Shown here one piece after another: positions 22,365-33,015 of a stretch of DNA of 64,000 nucleotides. Numbering within the stretch: the stretch's first letter is position 1; each line of letters begins with the position of its first letter. The translations under genes and the position numbers were made by a program. The notes beneath the pieces are model-generated. The model ran no database searches. It saw only the letters and a list, made by a program, of their open reading frames with translations, and had not been told where the DNA came from. The stretch spans positions 10,044,001 through 10,108,000 of the forward strand of contig JAPYXD010000704.1 of assembly GCA_030998225.1 (NCBI GenBank). Direction: 5' to 3'. This DNA is from Diplolepis rosae (lineage: Eukaryota > Arthropoda > Insecta > Hymenoptera > Diplolepididae).

Positions 22365-22943
22365 GGCGCTGAAGCTGCTCAAGGGGGCCCACATCAAGAT
22401 CGGGTGGGTCTCCTGCAGAGATCGCAGGAAAAAAGAGGTGAACCGGTGCTTCCACTGCCTTAGCTTTGGCCACATAGCGGTGGACTGCCGAGAGCCAGAC
22501 CGCAGCAGGAGGTGCTGCTGGAGATGCGGCGAGGAGGGGCATCTTGCGGGTTCCTGCACCGGGAAGCCGAGGTGCTTTCTCTGCGCCGCAAGGAAGGAAA
22601 AGCCCCGGAATGACCACATACCGGGGACTATGCGTTGCGCGGCCTTTCGGGAGGCAGCCCGGAATTGGAAGCCTTAGGAAGGCCGCCATGGAGAGGAGAA
22701 CTAGAGGAGTAATTCCTGCAAAATAGATGAAGAAGCAAGGAGGAGAGGCTAACATCGCCCGAAGATGGCCCCCACCCTGAAGTAATGCCTAACGGCGGTT
22801 CCGGGGTGGGATTCCACGGCCTAGAGACAGGGAGGGAGTTTTAGTGGGTAGGGCTGCGCGAGCAGCAGAGTCCCACACACCAGGGGGGCACGGAGTCCCC
22901 TTGACGGTGCATAAAACATTTCTCCCTTCCATCAAAAAAAAAA
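22365..22943 (+). mobile_element. R1-clade LINE, ORF1 tail joined to 3' UTR, poly(A) end
   Basis: GC-rich block with the C-terminal third of ORF1, then a 3' UTR of R1/TRAS style (CGGCGGTTCCGGGG, GTTTTAGTGGGTAGGG, GAGTCCCACACACCAGG) and an A10 tract ending at about 22939. ORF2 (endonuclease/RT) is missing entirely: ORF1 stops at 22677 and the UTR follows at once. The copy is therefore both 5' truncated and internally deleted. The 5' junction lies inside mariner sequence. Confidence 0.85.
22366..22677 (+). pseudogene. LINE ORF1 C-terminus with CCHC zinc knuckles
   Basis: An open frame (AKALKLLKGAHIKIGWVSC-like start near 22366) with two perfect CX2CX4HX4C knuckles: CFHCLSFGHIAVDC and CWRCGEEGHLAGSC. 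A third variant is CFLCAARKEKPRNDH...C. Spacing and the following F-REAA end are those of R1-type ORF1 RNA-binding proteins. The frame itself is intact to its stop at 22677, but the N-terminal two thirds are missing. Confidence 0.85.
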
Positions 22944-23470
22944 ACTATTATTATTACTATTATTATATACATGACTATTATTTGATTAATATTATCATGA
23001 TTAGTAACTAAATCCAATTTATGCAATTGTTCTTATTATTGATATTGTATTATTATTATAAATTATAACTTCAACTTAGAACAATAAACAATATGTAGGG
23101 TTAATAATTGATTAATTACAACAAATATTATCGTTATTGATAACTATAAACATTAAACAACTAACGCCGTTGTCACAATTATTACTATCATTATTTTTAT
23201 CGTATGCAATTTGTTGATATTTATTAATCAATAATCAATATTAAATAAATAACTATGAATTGTGTTTATTAATAACTATTAAAGATTCTATTATTCTTTA
23301 AATTATTACATCATTTGATTTACCAATATAAACAATTAATTAGTTGAGTTTGAGTTTAAATATAAAGACATAGTTATTACTCAATTAAAGATAACTGAAA
23401 ACAAATTTTAATACAACTACATTTTTATTGTATAATAATTATATCGTCATTAATACTTTATTATCTGTGT
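22944..23470. repeat. ATT/TTA-rich low-complexity tract
   Basis: Dense in ATT, TTA and AAT trinucleotides (for example TATTATTATTACTATTATTA near 22946) right after the LINE poly(A). Possibly microsatellite growth from the LINE tail or the insertion target. Confidence 0.7.
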
Positions 23471-26060
23471 ATACAAAAATGTCATTGACACTTGCGACGA
23501 AGCCTACCTGATGCAGCTAATACACATGTACGCTACACCCTAAGAAAGTGCATGTAGCACTTACACAATGAAGAAGATACATCCCCACTGCTCTCACTGA
23601 CTCGGAAAATCGGTGTGACACACCAACTACGCACACGAATGCTATTTCAATTCACTACACTGACAACTAAGATTTCTATGCAGATGTTCACCCCAATTGA
23701 AACTCCAAAGCTTCGATTCTAATGCTTAGCTCGGATGAATTGAAATACCTAAAAACACCTTATGCCTATGTAAACCGACGCATGGGAACGCCAGTCAGTC
23801 TGAAAACTCGTCTTGTCACCGCCGTCTAAAAATAAACCTACGGAGTGAACACGTGGGTATAGTAAACAAGTGGAATACATAGAGTGCAACCGGAGTCGAT
23901 TACCAAACCAAGGATTACGCGAGTTATATTGTTTGGATGATTACGAATTAATTTCAGGGATTAATCTTTGGATTCACAAAGTCCGGATCTCTTCTTCAAG
24001 CAACCTTGCTCATATAAATTTGGTAAGTCAACAGGTTAATTTTCACAACCGTATACCTCAATGGTAGATTCTTTCTCTTTCTCTCTAACTCAGACTTATA
24101 AAAGTGTTTTCTTTCAAGGTTGGAGAACCAATCATACCAATTGGAAGAAAGCACTACTATAACTGCCATCAACATTAACAAGTCGCCTGGGTCTTGACTG
24201 ACAATTTTAATTTTGCAATAAATAATTATCATAAATTCAAATTGTTATTAAATTCATTTGGCTTGTCCTCTACCCGGTTAATTGTTATTTCTATTTATAA
24301 AAATGAACAGAGGAATATAGTTAGTGTAATAGGCTCTAGACTTTAGCTAGGAAAAAATATAATAATTCAAAACTTAGGACGTCACACTAGCATTGCAGAT
24401 TTGTTGTCTGTAGTTATATAACTGTTCCCTTAAACATATGATTTAGTTTGAAATGAGTATGTATACATGCAAGTAGAATAGTCGGATATCTACTAATTCG
24501 CGGTTTCACAGTTGCATCTTCTGTGTGCTGCATCAGCAGTATCGATTTATGGATGGCTGTATTGTATAGAGCTGTACATAATAGTGGTATCAATACATTA
24601 ACATTTAGGGGGATTACAAACCTGAGAACCACACGTGCCTAGTGTAACCGTGCCAAATACCGAGCACGGTAATTTCGATGGAAACGGATCATTATCGATT
24701 TGGGGCACGTAGATTCGGCAACATGAGAAAACAGGTGCAAGCTAGCCCAGCTTCTTGTGGCAAAAGCACACCGAGGAAAATATAGTGCGACCTTTACGAG
24801 CATCCTTTTACACCAGTTCAGCGCAATATGAATCCACGAGCAAAAAACGAAGCGGTCGGTAATTTATTTTCGAAATAGCGAGTATATTTTAGTTTATAGG
24901 CTGAGAAAAAAGCTCATATATTTCAAGAAATGAACTTATTAACAGAAGTAGTGAAAAGTATTCCAATTAACAAACAACTGTGTAATATATATACAATGGA
25001 AAAAACTGATAATGAATTTCTTAATTATCTCATTCCTGTAGAATAGACAGTGAATTGGCATCATTAGCATTTTGTGGTCATTGGAAGAATTAGGAGCATT
25101 CGTTAATGCGAACTCACCCGTCTAGAAAATTGTTTGTTAGTCTCTTGAATGAAGTTCATAATTGCTCAAGAATAACCGGAAAGAGATTTAAATGCAAACT
25201 TCTGTCCATGAACGGGAATTCAGATCAAGGTACTCGAAAATTAATTAGATTCAATTTGGTATTTTCAGTTGCTAGTGAATTGAATCACATAAATCAAATA
25301 ATATATTGAAACTTTATAATAAAAGAATAATTATCTTATTAATTTTAACAGACTTTAATATACAAGTAATAAATTAAAATTAATAAATTTGTACATTATG
25401 AAAAAAAATTATACGAGTACATTAATATTAAATTTAATAACTTTTGAATCAAAATATATTAAAACTAACAAACATTGATAAGATACATACACATATGTAT
25501 TGAAATTAAACTTTGTATTTTTAAAAATGAAATTACTTTAAATTTAATATACGTTATTGAAAAAAACTTCCATTACATGTAATGGAAGTTTGATGCAGAA
25601 ATTTCCAACATGTCACTACGACAGAGAAAGTATAAAGAAGTCTTAATACTAAACGCAATTTGAAAAATATATATGACTGTTTACTATTAGAATAGAGTTC
25701 TTTATTCTCCCTTATGCCTCAGAGATGAATATAAATTGCAAAAAGTATACCTACTTACACTCATAATATATGCGAGTCTGTTGAAAGATTACACTGGTAC
25801 ACGTATATAGTCGTATTGATATTAGATTGCACAAAAAGAAAATATGGAAAAGTACCGAATTTATGTAATATGAGTTTCAAGATAATTTATGAATTAATTT
25901 TCACCAAGGGACAATTTACGGAAGGTTGGAAATTTACTTTTATTAACACTTCTTCTGCCCTGTAACTCACTCAATAGCCAATGATTTTTACATTTTTATT
26001 AATATTAATTAACTTCACACAAGAGTAAAATAATTCATGCATTCTTATTATTAAATTATG
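23471..26060. other. no gene supported
   Basis: 23480-23900 is less AT-rich and ends with AATAAA near 23830 (GTCTAAAAATAAACCTACGG). It could be a decayed LTR, but I find neither ends nor a partner. 24640-24880 is also GC-richer with no frame. 25560-25600 has a small perfect inverted repeat (TTCCATTACATGTAATGGAA). Elsewhere AT-rich. Confidence 0.4.
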
Positions 26061-26063
26061 AAA

Positions 26064-26250
26064 GGCATACACAGAGTGACTTTTCTATCTTGATACACCG
26101 AAACACACTGAGAAAATAGTTTCTTCGAATCAATGAAACGTTTCTCTGATGTGTGTTTTTGAGTCAACAAAATTTTCTTCAATTCAAAGAAATTTTTTCT
26201 TTGAGCGTATATCAAAGAAACTGTTTTCTGGGTGCATCTAAAGAAATACA
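26064..26250. repeat. AAAGAAA-rich repeat, MITE-like
   Basis: Begins CACTGAGAAAATAGTTTCTT and has runs such as TCTTTGAGCG and CAAAGAAA. Similar wording recurs at 53510-53720 (ending TCTTTGAGTGC). It looks like a degenerate MITE family; ends not established. Confidence 0.4.
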
Positions 26251-26749
26251 CATCGTACAAAAAAAATGTCCCCAATAAATGCTTTTTATTTTTGAGGAGA
26301 AAAAGCAATTCTATAAAAATGTTCCCTATACACTCTGTGGGTGGGGAGGGAGATAACTTGGAAATTTGAAATAGGAACCTCTATTTTATATTACAAATTC
26401 GGATTCTTCATTAAAAAATATGTAAGTTTTATTCAAAAAATTTTAATTTTTTTTTCCCTCAATATTAAATTTTTTTTTACTGAGATCAAATAAAATGGTA
26501 TTATTAATCCTCTTACTGTAAGTATATAAATCACCTAATTAGTAATATTGAAAAAATGTTTTAGATTAGATTTTAGATATTGCAAAGTAGGGTTTCAAGT
26601 ATTTGCAAGTGTATTTATGCTACAATATGGTTGGCTCAACTTTACTCTTCTTGAGAACTTTTAAACGCGAAACTCATGCGGTATCTAGGGTCCAGCAACA
26701 ATGCAAATTATTTTCAGGCAGACGCGACGTGCCTTAATTACACAGAACC

Positions 26750-27428
26750 ACAAAATAAAAAGTGGCCTGAAGTTTATATGCGACTAGGCTACCCTTATGG
26801 ATTTTGAGCCGCTGAATCCGAATCCGGTCTCAGAATATTTCCTAGACCCAGAAATTTTTCCCTAGCCTAGGGAAAAAGTGTGAAATCTTGGAAGTTTCAG
26901 GCCCCGTTAAAGCAATATTTATCCACGTGGAAGTTAATAAAACAATGTGGTTTCTACGTATTTCGAGTCGCTAAGTTCGAATCCGAAATAAAAATTTTCT
27001 ACAGTGTCTCAGAATTCCCCTAGCCCAGGGGAAAAAGTGCATAACTTAGAAAAACTTGAGGTTTCACGGAGGTTTTATTTGTGCACAAAAAGCTGATATC
27101 TTCCCATATTTTGAGTTGCTGAATTCATATCTGACATTAAAATTTTCTACAGTGCCTCAGAATTTCCCTAGGCTAGGGGAAAAATGTATAACTTAAAAAA
27201 CTTGAGGTTTCACGGAGGTTTTCTTTTTGCGCGAAACCACATTGTTTTCTTAACTTTCCAGTGGATAAATATTACTTTAACGAAGCTTAAAATTTCCAAG
27301 ATTTCACACTTTTTCCGTAGGCTATGGAAAAATTACGGGGTCTAGGGGAAATTGTGAGACCGGATTCGGATTTAGCGGCTCAAAATAGTTATGCAGTTAC
27401 ATGTAAAGTTCAGACCACTTTTTGTTGT
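26750..27428. repeat. foldback element with inner tandem units
   Basis: Arms at about 26754-26960 and 27225-27427 are reverse complements (TTTTGAGCCGCTRAATCCGA, ATCCGGTCTCA, AAAAAGTGTGAAATCTTGGA). The middle holds two direct copies of a unit of about 150 bp (starting near 26998 and 27150) with CAGAATT(C/T)CCCTAG and CTTGAGGTTTCACGGAGG. No coding content. Confidence 0.85.
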
Positions 27429-27594
27429 AGGCCTGAGTTATTCAAGCAGTTCACAAAAATATAATAATATAATAAATATATATAGATATATCTAAAAGGT
27501 GACAATTTTAGAGGAGTAAATGGTTAAAAATATGTTCTGTAAAGTTTCAATGCACATGCCTGATACAAATTACTAACTTTATTTATGATTTCGG

Positions 27595-27680
27595 ATGAAA
27601 AAGGAAATTCCATTTACTTGAGGCTCTATCGGTATTGAGAAACACATTCTCATCACAATACTCGCGCTTGATTTTCTCCT
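27595..27680 (-). repeat. fragment of the long dispersed repeat
   Basis: The reverse complement matches 10818-10910 (GATGAGAATGTGTT, CCGATAGAGCCT, AAGTAAA..GGAATTTCC). The GCGCGAAGCGCG block is shortened here to a single GCGCGAG. Confidence 0.75.
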
Positions 27681-27789
27681 TGTATTTTTATAATTGTTCA
27701 ATAAATCATATAGTTCCAGAAATTTATTTTCTTCCAAATACCTCAAAAAAATTGTCTTTCTTAAATTATTTTATACGAAAGCAATGTTA

Positions 27790-28310
27790 TTCTCATTCGC
27801 TTCATGCCAAAGAAATATTTACATAGGTATTTTATATTTAGACTCAAACCAAAGAAAACTTTATGTACAGTATTATATGAAAATTTAGGTATTTTTGTTT
27901 ACATTCTGAATAAGAAATCCCATTGTCTATACCCACAATTGGGAAAACCTTCAGTATAACTCTACGCACTCCTTAAAGTTCTATCTCATTGTAAAAAACT
28001 GTCAATCTTTCAATTCTTCTTGTGTAAAAAGTATCACAGTCGGAAGAAATTCCAAGGAAAAATCTATCCTCACGTACATAATGTTATATATATATTTTTC
28101 GAAAAGTCCCCTCTGATCAATTTATGCCAAAGAAAACATGTTAAATTAAAATTCTTCCAGATTTGACTTCATACCAAAGAAAATACAACATAGAAATAAC
28201 TACCGTTATATTTTGATATTTAGCTTCATATCAAGAAAAAGCCTATGAGAAAAAATCTATAAAAATTCAAGTTATTCATCTCACTGTGTACCAAAGAAAT
28301 TGCAATCTAC
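27790..28310. repeat. degenerate ~56-bp periodic CAAAGAAA repeat
   Basis: The word CCAAAGAAA, or a one-off variant, occurs near 27805, 27848, 28122, 28178, 28232 (ATCAAGAAA) and 28289. Spacing is 54-57 bp across the last four, with a T-rich spacer between. It may be an old satellite or part of the Penelope-type repeat that ends with the hammerhead motif at 28550. Confidence 0.5.
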
Positions 28311-28544
28311 AATTTCATGCACGAATTTAAATTTAAATTTTATACTCAAACATTTAATTCCAACTTTCCAAAATGCTTTTCTGGTATTTAGAGATTTACG
28401 TAATGTGAAAAAAATGTTTACCTTGAAGTATTCTCAAAGTTTCTTTATCTACATGTTAAAACGAAATAATAATTACTTACAATTTTTTTCTAAAAGAAAT
28501 CCTATGTTAGTAAACCCTTTTTTTGTATGCTTTAGATCATAATA

Positions 28545-28587
28545 AATCACTGATGAGGGCTCCGACCAGAGCCGAAACGTCTGATTA
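28545..28587 (+). ncRNA. hammerhead ribozyme motif, complete core
   Basis: AATCA (28545-28549), CTGATGAG (28550-28557), stem II GGCTC/GAGCC, then GAAAC, GTC and TGATT. Stem I would be AATCA pairing with TGATT. The conserved CUGAUGA, GAAA and the GUC cleavage triplet are all present. Helix III is minimal, as in Penelope-like retroelement hammerheads, which are thought to act as dimers. No PLE reverse transcriptase is in the flanks, so this is a lone terminal-repeat remnant. Confidence 0.75.
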
Positions 28588-28619
28588 TGTAAAACGCTGA
28601 ATTTTTATTAACCTTGGAC

Positions 28620-29160
28620 CCTAAAGCCAACTATCAACATCAACATATATCTTCAATTATTAATTAAAGGTCAATGCAACTCCAGAATATGAATATTAAT
28701 ATTTTAATTGATAGTATTTATCAAGGTCATATAGATAACCTCGGAATAAGAAATAAATGGTCAAATGGACTTTAATTTATAGTAAAAATAATAAATGAAA
28801 ATTCTTGACGCAGGGATTATCCTGAACTAGTAACATCACCCCACAAATTTTTGCCTTTATCAAATTTAAACTCGAGAAATATTCTCTGTGGAAAATTAGG
28901 TAAACTTGAACTCAATTCATAGAAGTAATTTATAATTTAGAAATCAACATTGCAAAGTGTCGCAACCTTAAAGTCAAAATAAATGAATTATTCACACACT
29001 TTTATGAATATCTCTTTAATTTTTTTTTCTTTGAAGAAATAAATCTTACAGAGTAATAAATTGTCGCAATACAACTTCACGATAGTCAAAATTTTAAAAA
29101 AAGTTAAAGAACCTATATTCAAAAAATTAACACGATTGAATCATAATTATATTCTTTACT
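28620..29160. other. no gene seen
   Basis: AT-rich DNA between the hammerhead motif and repeat beta. The first 60 bp (AATTAAAGGTCAATGCAAC) resembles the sequence after the motif at 33991 (AATTAAAGATCAATACAAC), so it is Penelope-type repeat. Confidence 0.5.
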
Positions 29161-29264
29161 AAGTTCTTGACTATTGTTAGGCGAGCGGGACACCCCAAAA
29201 AAGACGCTTAGAAATAGCAGTATGTGACCACGCAGTCCTATTTGCTAAAACTACTTTTTCTTTA

Positions 29265-29416
29265 TGTTTTCGAGGTCGCTGGATACTTCAGACGATTATT
29301 GATATATCTTCATGAAATTTCTTTTGATTATTGTGCAACTAAAGAGCTAAATAACAAGCCTACTCCGATCATTCTGCGTCAATTATTACTCGCTCGGTGA
29401 ATTTTCAAATGTGTAC
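29265..29416 (-). repeat. dispersed repeat beta, copy 1
   Basis: The reverse complement matches 33006-33160 nearly base for base (ATTCACCGAGCGAGTAATAA, GACGCAGAATGATCGGAGTA, GGCTTGTTATTTAG). It is cut at GTAC (29413-29416) by the TIR element at 29417-30288. Confidence 0.85.
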
Positions 29417-30288
29417 TACTACGAATTCCGAGTTTTGTCATACAATCGCAAAAGTTGAGAGATGAAGTTCTGAATTTCCAATAACTAATTATTGAGTATT
29501 AAAATATAATACATAAAGAAGTTTTTGGGAAAAGCTCAGCTCAAAACATCAAAAAGAAAAAAAAATGCGCTATTTCAAAGTCGTGTGTCGCGTCAGAATG
29601 CACGGAGCGCGCTAGCGCTTAGCGATCGTGCGGCGCGACAGCAACTACCAATGAGTTTAAAATGCGATTTATTACTTCGCTCTTTAGTTTCTTTCTTTTA
29701 TTTCATTGATATGATAAAGAAATAATTTATGATTTGTTGTTATTATTTTCAAAGAAATAACGAAGTTCGGATGTTTGACAGAGAAAGGCAAATTGGCTTT
29801 TGATTATTACGATGGCCCCACTGCAATGGAAGTATTGCAAGAGTACTTTTGTTGTTGTACTGGCAAAAATGCCTGTAAAACGGACGTTTGCGCATGTAAA
29901 AAAATAATTTAAAGTGCTGTGATGTTTGCAGTTGTAACAATACGTGTGCAAATCAAGATGTTATATTAGATGTAAATGAATAAATGAAATTTTTAAAAAT
30001 ATTCCAATCGTTTTGATTTTAATTTAATATATTAAATCCGTATTCCAATCTCATCGATAGTTGCTGCCGCGCCGCACGATCGCTGCGCGCTAGCGCGCTC
30101 CGTGCATTCTGACGCAACACAAGACTTTGAAATAGAACAGCTTTTTTTCTTTTTGATATTTTGAGCTGAACTTTTCCCAAAAACTTCTTTATGTATTATA
30201 TTTTAATACTCAATAATTACTTATTGGAAATTCGAAACATCGTCACTCAACTTTTGCGATTGTATGACAAAATTCGCAATTCGTAGTA
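29417..30288 (+). mobile_element. TIR element with GTAC target duplication and Cys-rich coding remnant
   Basis: TIRs of about 235 bp (29417-29655 and 30053-30288) begin TACTACGAATT and include CATACAATCGCAAAAGTTGA and GCACGGAGCGCGCTAGCG. Both ends are flanked by GTAC (29413-29416, 30289-30292). The copy of repeat beta at 33006-33020 is uninterrupted and has a single GTAC at the same point, so it is the empty site. The interior of about 400 bp carries a short Cys-rich coding remnant. Class unknown: a 4-bp duplication occurs in Sola, Chapaev and Ginger types among others. Confidence 0.85.
29761..29983 (+). pseudogene. Cys-rich C-terminal domain remnant of an element protein
   Basis: Reads KFGCLTEKGKLAFDYYDGPT then YFCCCTGKNACKTDVCACKK. 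After a one-base slip in an A7 run it continues NNLKCCDVCSCNNTCANQ and ends at TAA 29983. The pattern C.C..KNAC.T..C.C+KN.L.C...C.C...C resembles a CXC/tesmin-like Cys module that ends many repetitive insect proteins, probably zinc-binding. No catalytic domain remains. It lies between the two long TIRs, so it is element-encoded. Confidence 0.65.
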
Positions 30289-30394
30289 GTACCCGAGTCG
30301 AAGTTCTTGCCTTCTCTTTGCCCTCGCTACACTTTCTATTTAAAAAATCGAGTGTGGAGCGAATATTATGTCTCAAATTCTCGAAAAACTGAAG

Positions 30395-30560
30395 GTGAAT
30401 AGTTTACAAGTTGAACGCAGAGAAGAACGAATACGAAGCGATAGTGAAACGAGAGCGAAGTGATATTGAAAATTACAATTCCAAGATCAGAAAATTTAGA
30501 ATTCAAGAAGGTATAATTAATTATTTGGGGCAGATGTATATAGTTGCAATGAGTAATATG
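30395..30560 (+). repeat. dispersed repeat gamma, copy 2
   Basis: Collinear with the reverse complement of 15705-15862. Interrupted downstream by the foldback at 30673. The open frame 30411-30599 is weakly coding-like (many Glu/Arg/Lys) but unrecognised. Confidence 0.8.
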
Positions 30561-30672
30561 CATATGGGACATTCTTATATTTTTGTAGCTTCCTTTTAAT
30601 AAATTAACCAACGTGTATAACGGGATTTAAAAAAAAAAATTTTTTTGAGAGATATATTAATTTAAACTTTTG

Positions 30673-31410
30673 ATAAAATTGGATAAAATGCTAAATTCTC
30701 TTATACTTATAATTCATTATTTCCGGTTGAAATAATCAAATCGATTTCGGGTTTGTTTCATTTTCTAACTTGTTACGTTAGGTTTTCAGATACATAATTT
30801 TATAAATTTTATTTTGTTAATTAACTACAGATACAGGCAATTTAATTGTTTAAACAATTTTTTCATGTTTGCCCCCTCATTAGAAAAATTTGGAAAAATA
30901 GTATCGTATGCGCTATTTCTCAATATAACTAGCGCATATTTAATAAAAGTGGAGACTCAATTAGATCGGACGATATTAAATATTTTTGAGCGCGCGACGT
31001 GTTTAATCATGTCCGAGTCGAGCCGCAACTAGCCTTCCTCGAGACATAATGTGCTTTTGGTCGACTCAGACAGGATTAAACACGTCGCGCGCTCAAAAAT
31101 CTTTAATACCTTCTGATCTAATTGAGTTTCTACTTTTATTAAATATGCGCTAGTTATATTGAGACATAGCGCATATGGTTGTATTTTTTCCAAATTTTTC
31201 TACTGAGGGGGCAAACATGAAAAAATTGTTTGAACAATTAAATTGCCTATATCTGTAGTTAATTAACAAAATATAAATTATAAAATTATTTATCTGAAAA
31301 CCTAACGTAATAAGCTAGAAAATGAAACAAACCTAAAATCGATTTGATTATTTCAACCGGAAATAATGAATTATAAGTATAAGAGAATTTAGCATTTTAT
31401 CCAATTTTAT
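30673..31410. repeat. foldback element, ~355 bp arms
   Basis: Left arm 30673 to about 31025 and right arm about 31050-31410 are close to perfect complements (ends ATAAAATTGGATAAAATGCT; inner GAGCGCGCGACGTGTTTAAT). A centre of about 25 bp is not paired. The high arm identity implies recent origin or gene conversion. No coding capacity; the frame at 30814-31032 crosses the arm. Confidence 0.93.
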
Positions 31411-31504
31411 TTTATTTTGGGCGTACTTTCGGCTGGAGATCAAGAAAAATAGTATACAACCCACGGCCAGAATGTTTGATGCCCTAGGGTCGTAATATAC
31501 TATT

Positions 31505-31891
31505 GCACAAGATACTTTTTAATAATAAATAATGTAATTTTTTAATGTATATTTCAAACTTTAGTTTTATTAAACTTTATACGTAGTTATGATAAAACTG
31601 TATGCTAAATATCAATTAATAATTATACTATATATATCAACAATCATAATTATAAAAATTAATTAATTAATTACATTAATTTAAAAATAAATCATTATTA
31701 TATGGAAAATTTGTAAAAAAAGTTGATTTATTTTTACTTGAATAAGGCTAAAAAACTCTAGTTACGACACTTTCTCTCACAAGTTCTGATTAACTCTTGC
31801 AGTCACTATATAAGAAAGTTTCGAATTTTATGTCTCATCATTGTAAGCGAGCGTGAGCGTGATTCGACGAAAGCGTATCGTACTATATATA
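31505..31891 (+). repeat. dispersed repeat delta, copy 1 (left part)
   Basis: Matches the reverse complement of 61677-62003 plus 63108-63190 (AAAGTTGATTTATTTTTACT, CTTGCAGTCACTATATAAGA, GTAAGCGAGCGTG, GATTCGACGAAAGCGTATCG). It is interrupted at TA 31890-31891 by a mariner-like element and resumes at 32630 to about 32815 (TATGTATG run, GGATGACCAATGG). This copy is the empty site for the element at 62005-63107. Confidence 0.88.
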
Positions 31892-32629
31892 CAGGGTTTC
31901 CCAATAGGGGTGATATGATTTTGAATGTCCCTATCGGGCTCATTTGAACTGAAATTTTTGACGTCTGCTGTCAGCTGTCATCAGTAAGGTTTGCCATTTA
32001 ATCATGAGTAGTTTTACGCTTCCACAACGTTTGGAAATTGTCCAATTATTTTATCAAAATTCGAGAAGTTTTGTCGGTGTTCAAAGAGCATATCGTGCAA
32101 AATATGGTCGTCATTCTGCTCCATCCGCGCTCTCAATTCGTCGAATAATCGATAAGTTGGAGAGTGAATTTACTCTATTGGATACTAAGCCTAAAAATCG
32201 TATGCGTACCGCACGTTCTACACAGAATATAGCCGCCGTACCGTGAATTGTCCGTGCCACGCCGATCTCAGGAATTGGGCCTGTCCAGGATGACTACCTG
32301 GCGTATTTTGCGATTGGATCTTGGCCTGCATCCCTATAAGATGATTCTGGCCCAAGAACTGAAGCCTAATGACCATCGTTTGCGTCGGGAGTTCGCGGAT
32401 TGGGCTCTGGAATCAATTGAAAATCATCCCAATTTTCATCAAAAAATCATCTTTTCTGATGAGGCGCATTTTTGGCTCAAGTCTCGGGGGACATTTGGCC
32501 GATATATTCTTTAAATCATAAATGGCATAGAATATCCAATATAATTAAAAAGATTTCGATCAATTCCGAATGAATTTTCAGTGTTTTTTTTTCAATTTCA
32601 AAACATATCACCCTTATTGGGAAACCCTT
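31892..32629 (+). mobile_element. internally deleted Tc1/mariner-superfamily element
   Basis: TIR CAGGGTTTCCCAATAGGGGT; right end ATCACCCTTATTGGGAAACC then CTT. TA duplications lie at 31890-31891 and 32630-32631. Length 738 bp. It carries the N-terminal half of a transposase; the catalytic second and third acidic residues are deleted. Confidence 0.93.
32004..32514 (+). pseudogene. transposase N-terminal half, frameshifted
   Basis: MSSFTLPQRLEIVQLFYQNS starts at 32004, followed by YRAKYGRHSAPSALSIRRII (HTH 1) and RTARSTQNIAAVP, where a stop/deletion shifts frame. The second frame gives SVPRRSQELGLSRMTTWRIL (HTH 2), ELKPNDHRLRREFADWALES and KIIFSDEAHFWL, which contains the first catalytic Asp, before a stop at 32514. 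This is a common insect IS630-Tc1-mariner lineage; with residues two and three lost I cannot give the DDxE/D spacing. Confidence 0.9.
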
Positions 32630-33015
32630 TAAGTGTAGTTATTAGGTTTATATATGTAAGGTTATATGTTTAAGTGTATTTGTGATTAAAAATATGATTG
32701 GCTACGACTGAATGGTGTGAATGTATTTATATTCTGTTTATGTATGTATGTATGTATCGGATGACCAATGGCAGGTTCCTGGTAAGAATTTTTTTGTTAT
32801 TTAAGAGAACCATGACAACGTATTTCTATAGAGTTGGCCATCGCCTCACCCTCGAAAAATGGGGAAATGGTAATATGTGCAGGTTTCGATGACTAGAAGA
32901 GAGTTGACTATGAATGCTGAACATTTATAGACTCTTTTCTCACATTCTCGTAACCGTCGTCACACATTCGCCTCAATCTCGACAGTAGAGACTGAGACGA
33001 GTCTTAGGATTGCGA
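32630..33015 (+). repeat. repeat delta (right part) and repeat alpha, copy 2
   Basis: 32700-32815 continues delta, including a (TATG)n microsatellite at 32739-32757 that is also present, inverted, at 58623-58643. From about 32815 to 33015 it is alpha, matching 15160-15400 in reverse. The order gamma, (insertions), delta, alpha, beta across 30.4-33.2 kb suggests one composite parent element. Confidence 0.75.

Noticed and set aside
22131..22755. Long minus-strand frames over the mariner/LINE junction (162 and 134 codons)
   Set aside because: The first joins mariner coding to antisense LINE; the second is antisense of the CCHC-knuckle ORF1. Neither is a gene.
23480..23900. Possible solo LTR (GC-balanced, AATAAA near its end)
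   Set aside because: No defined ends, no second copy, no primer site and no promoter motif convincing enough to report.
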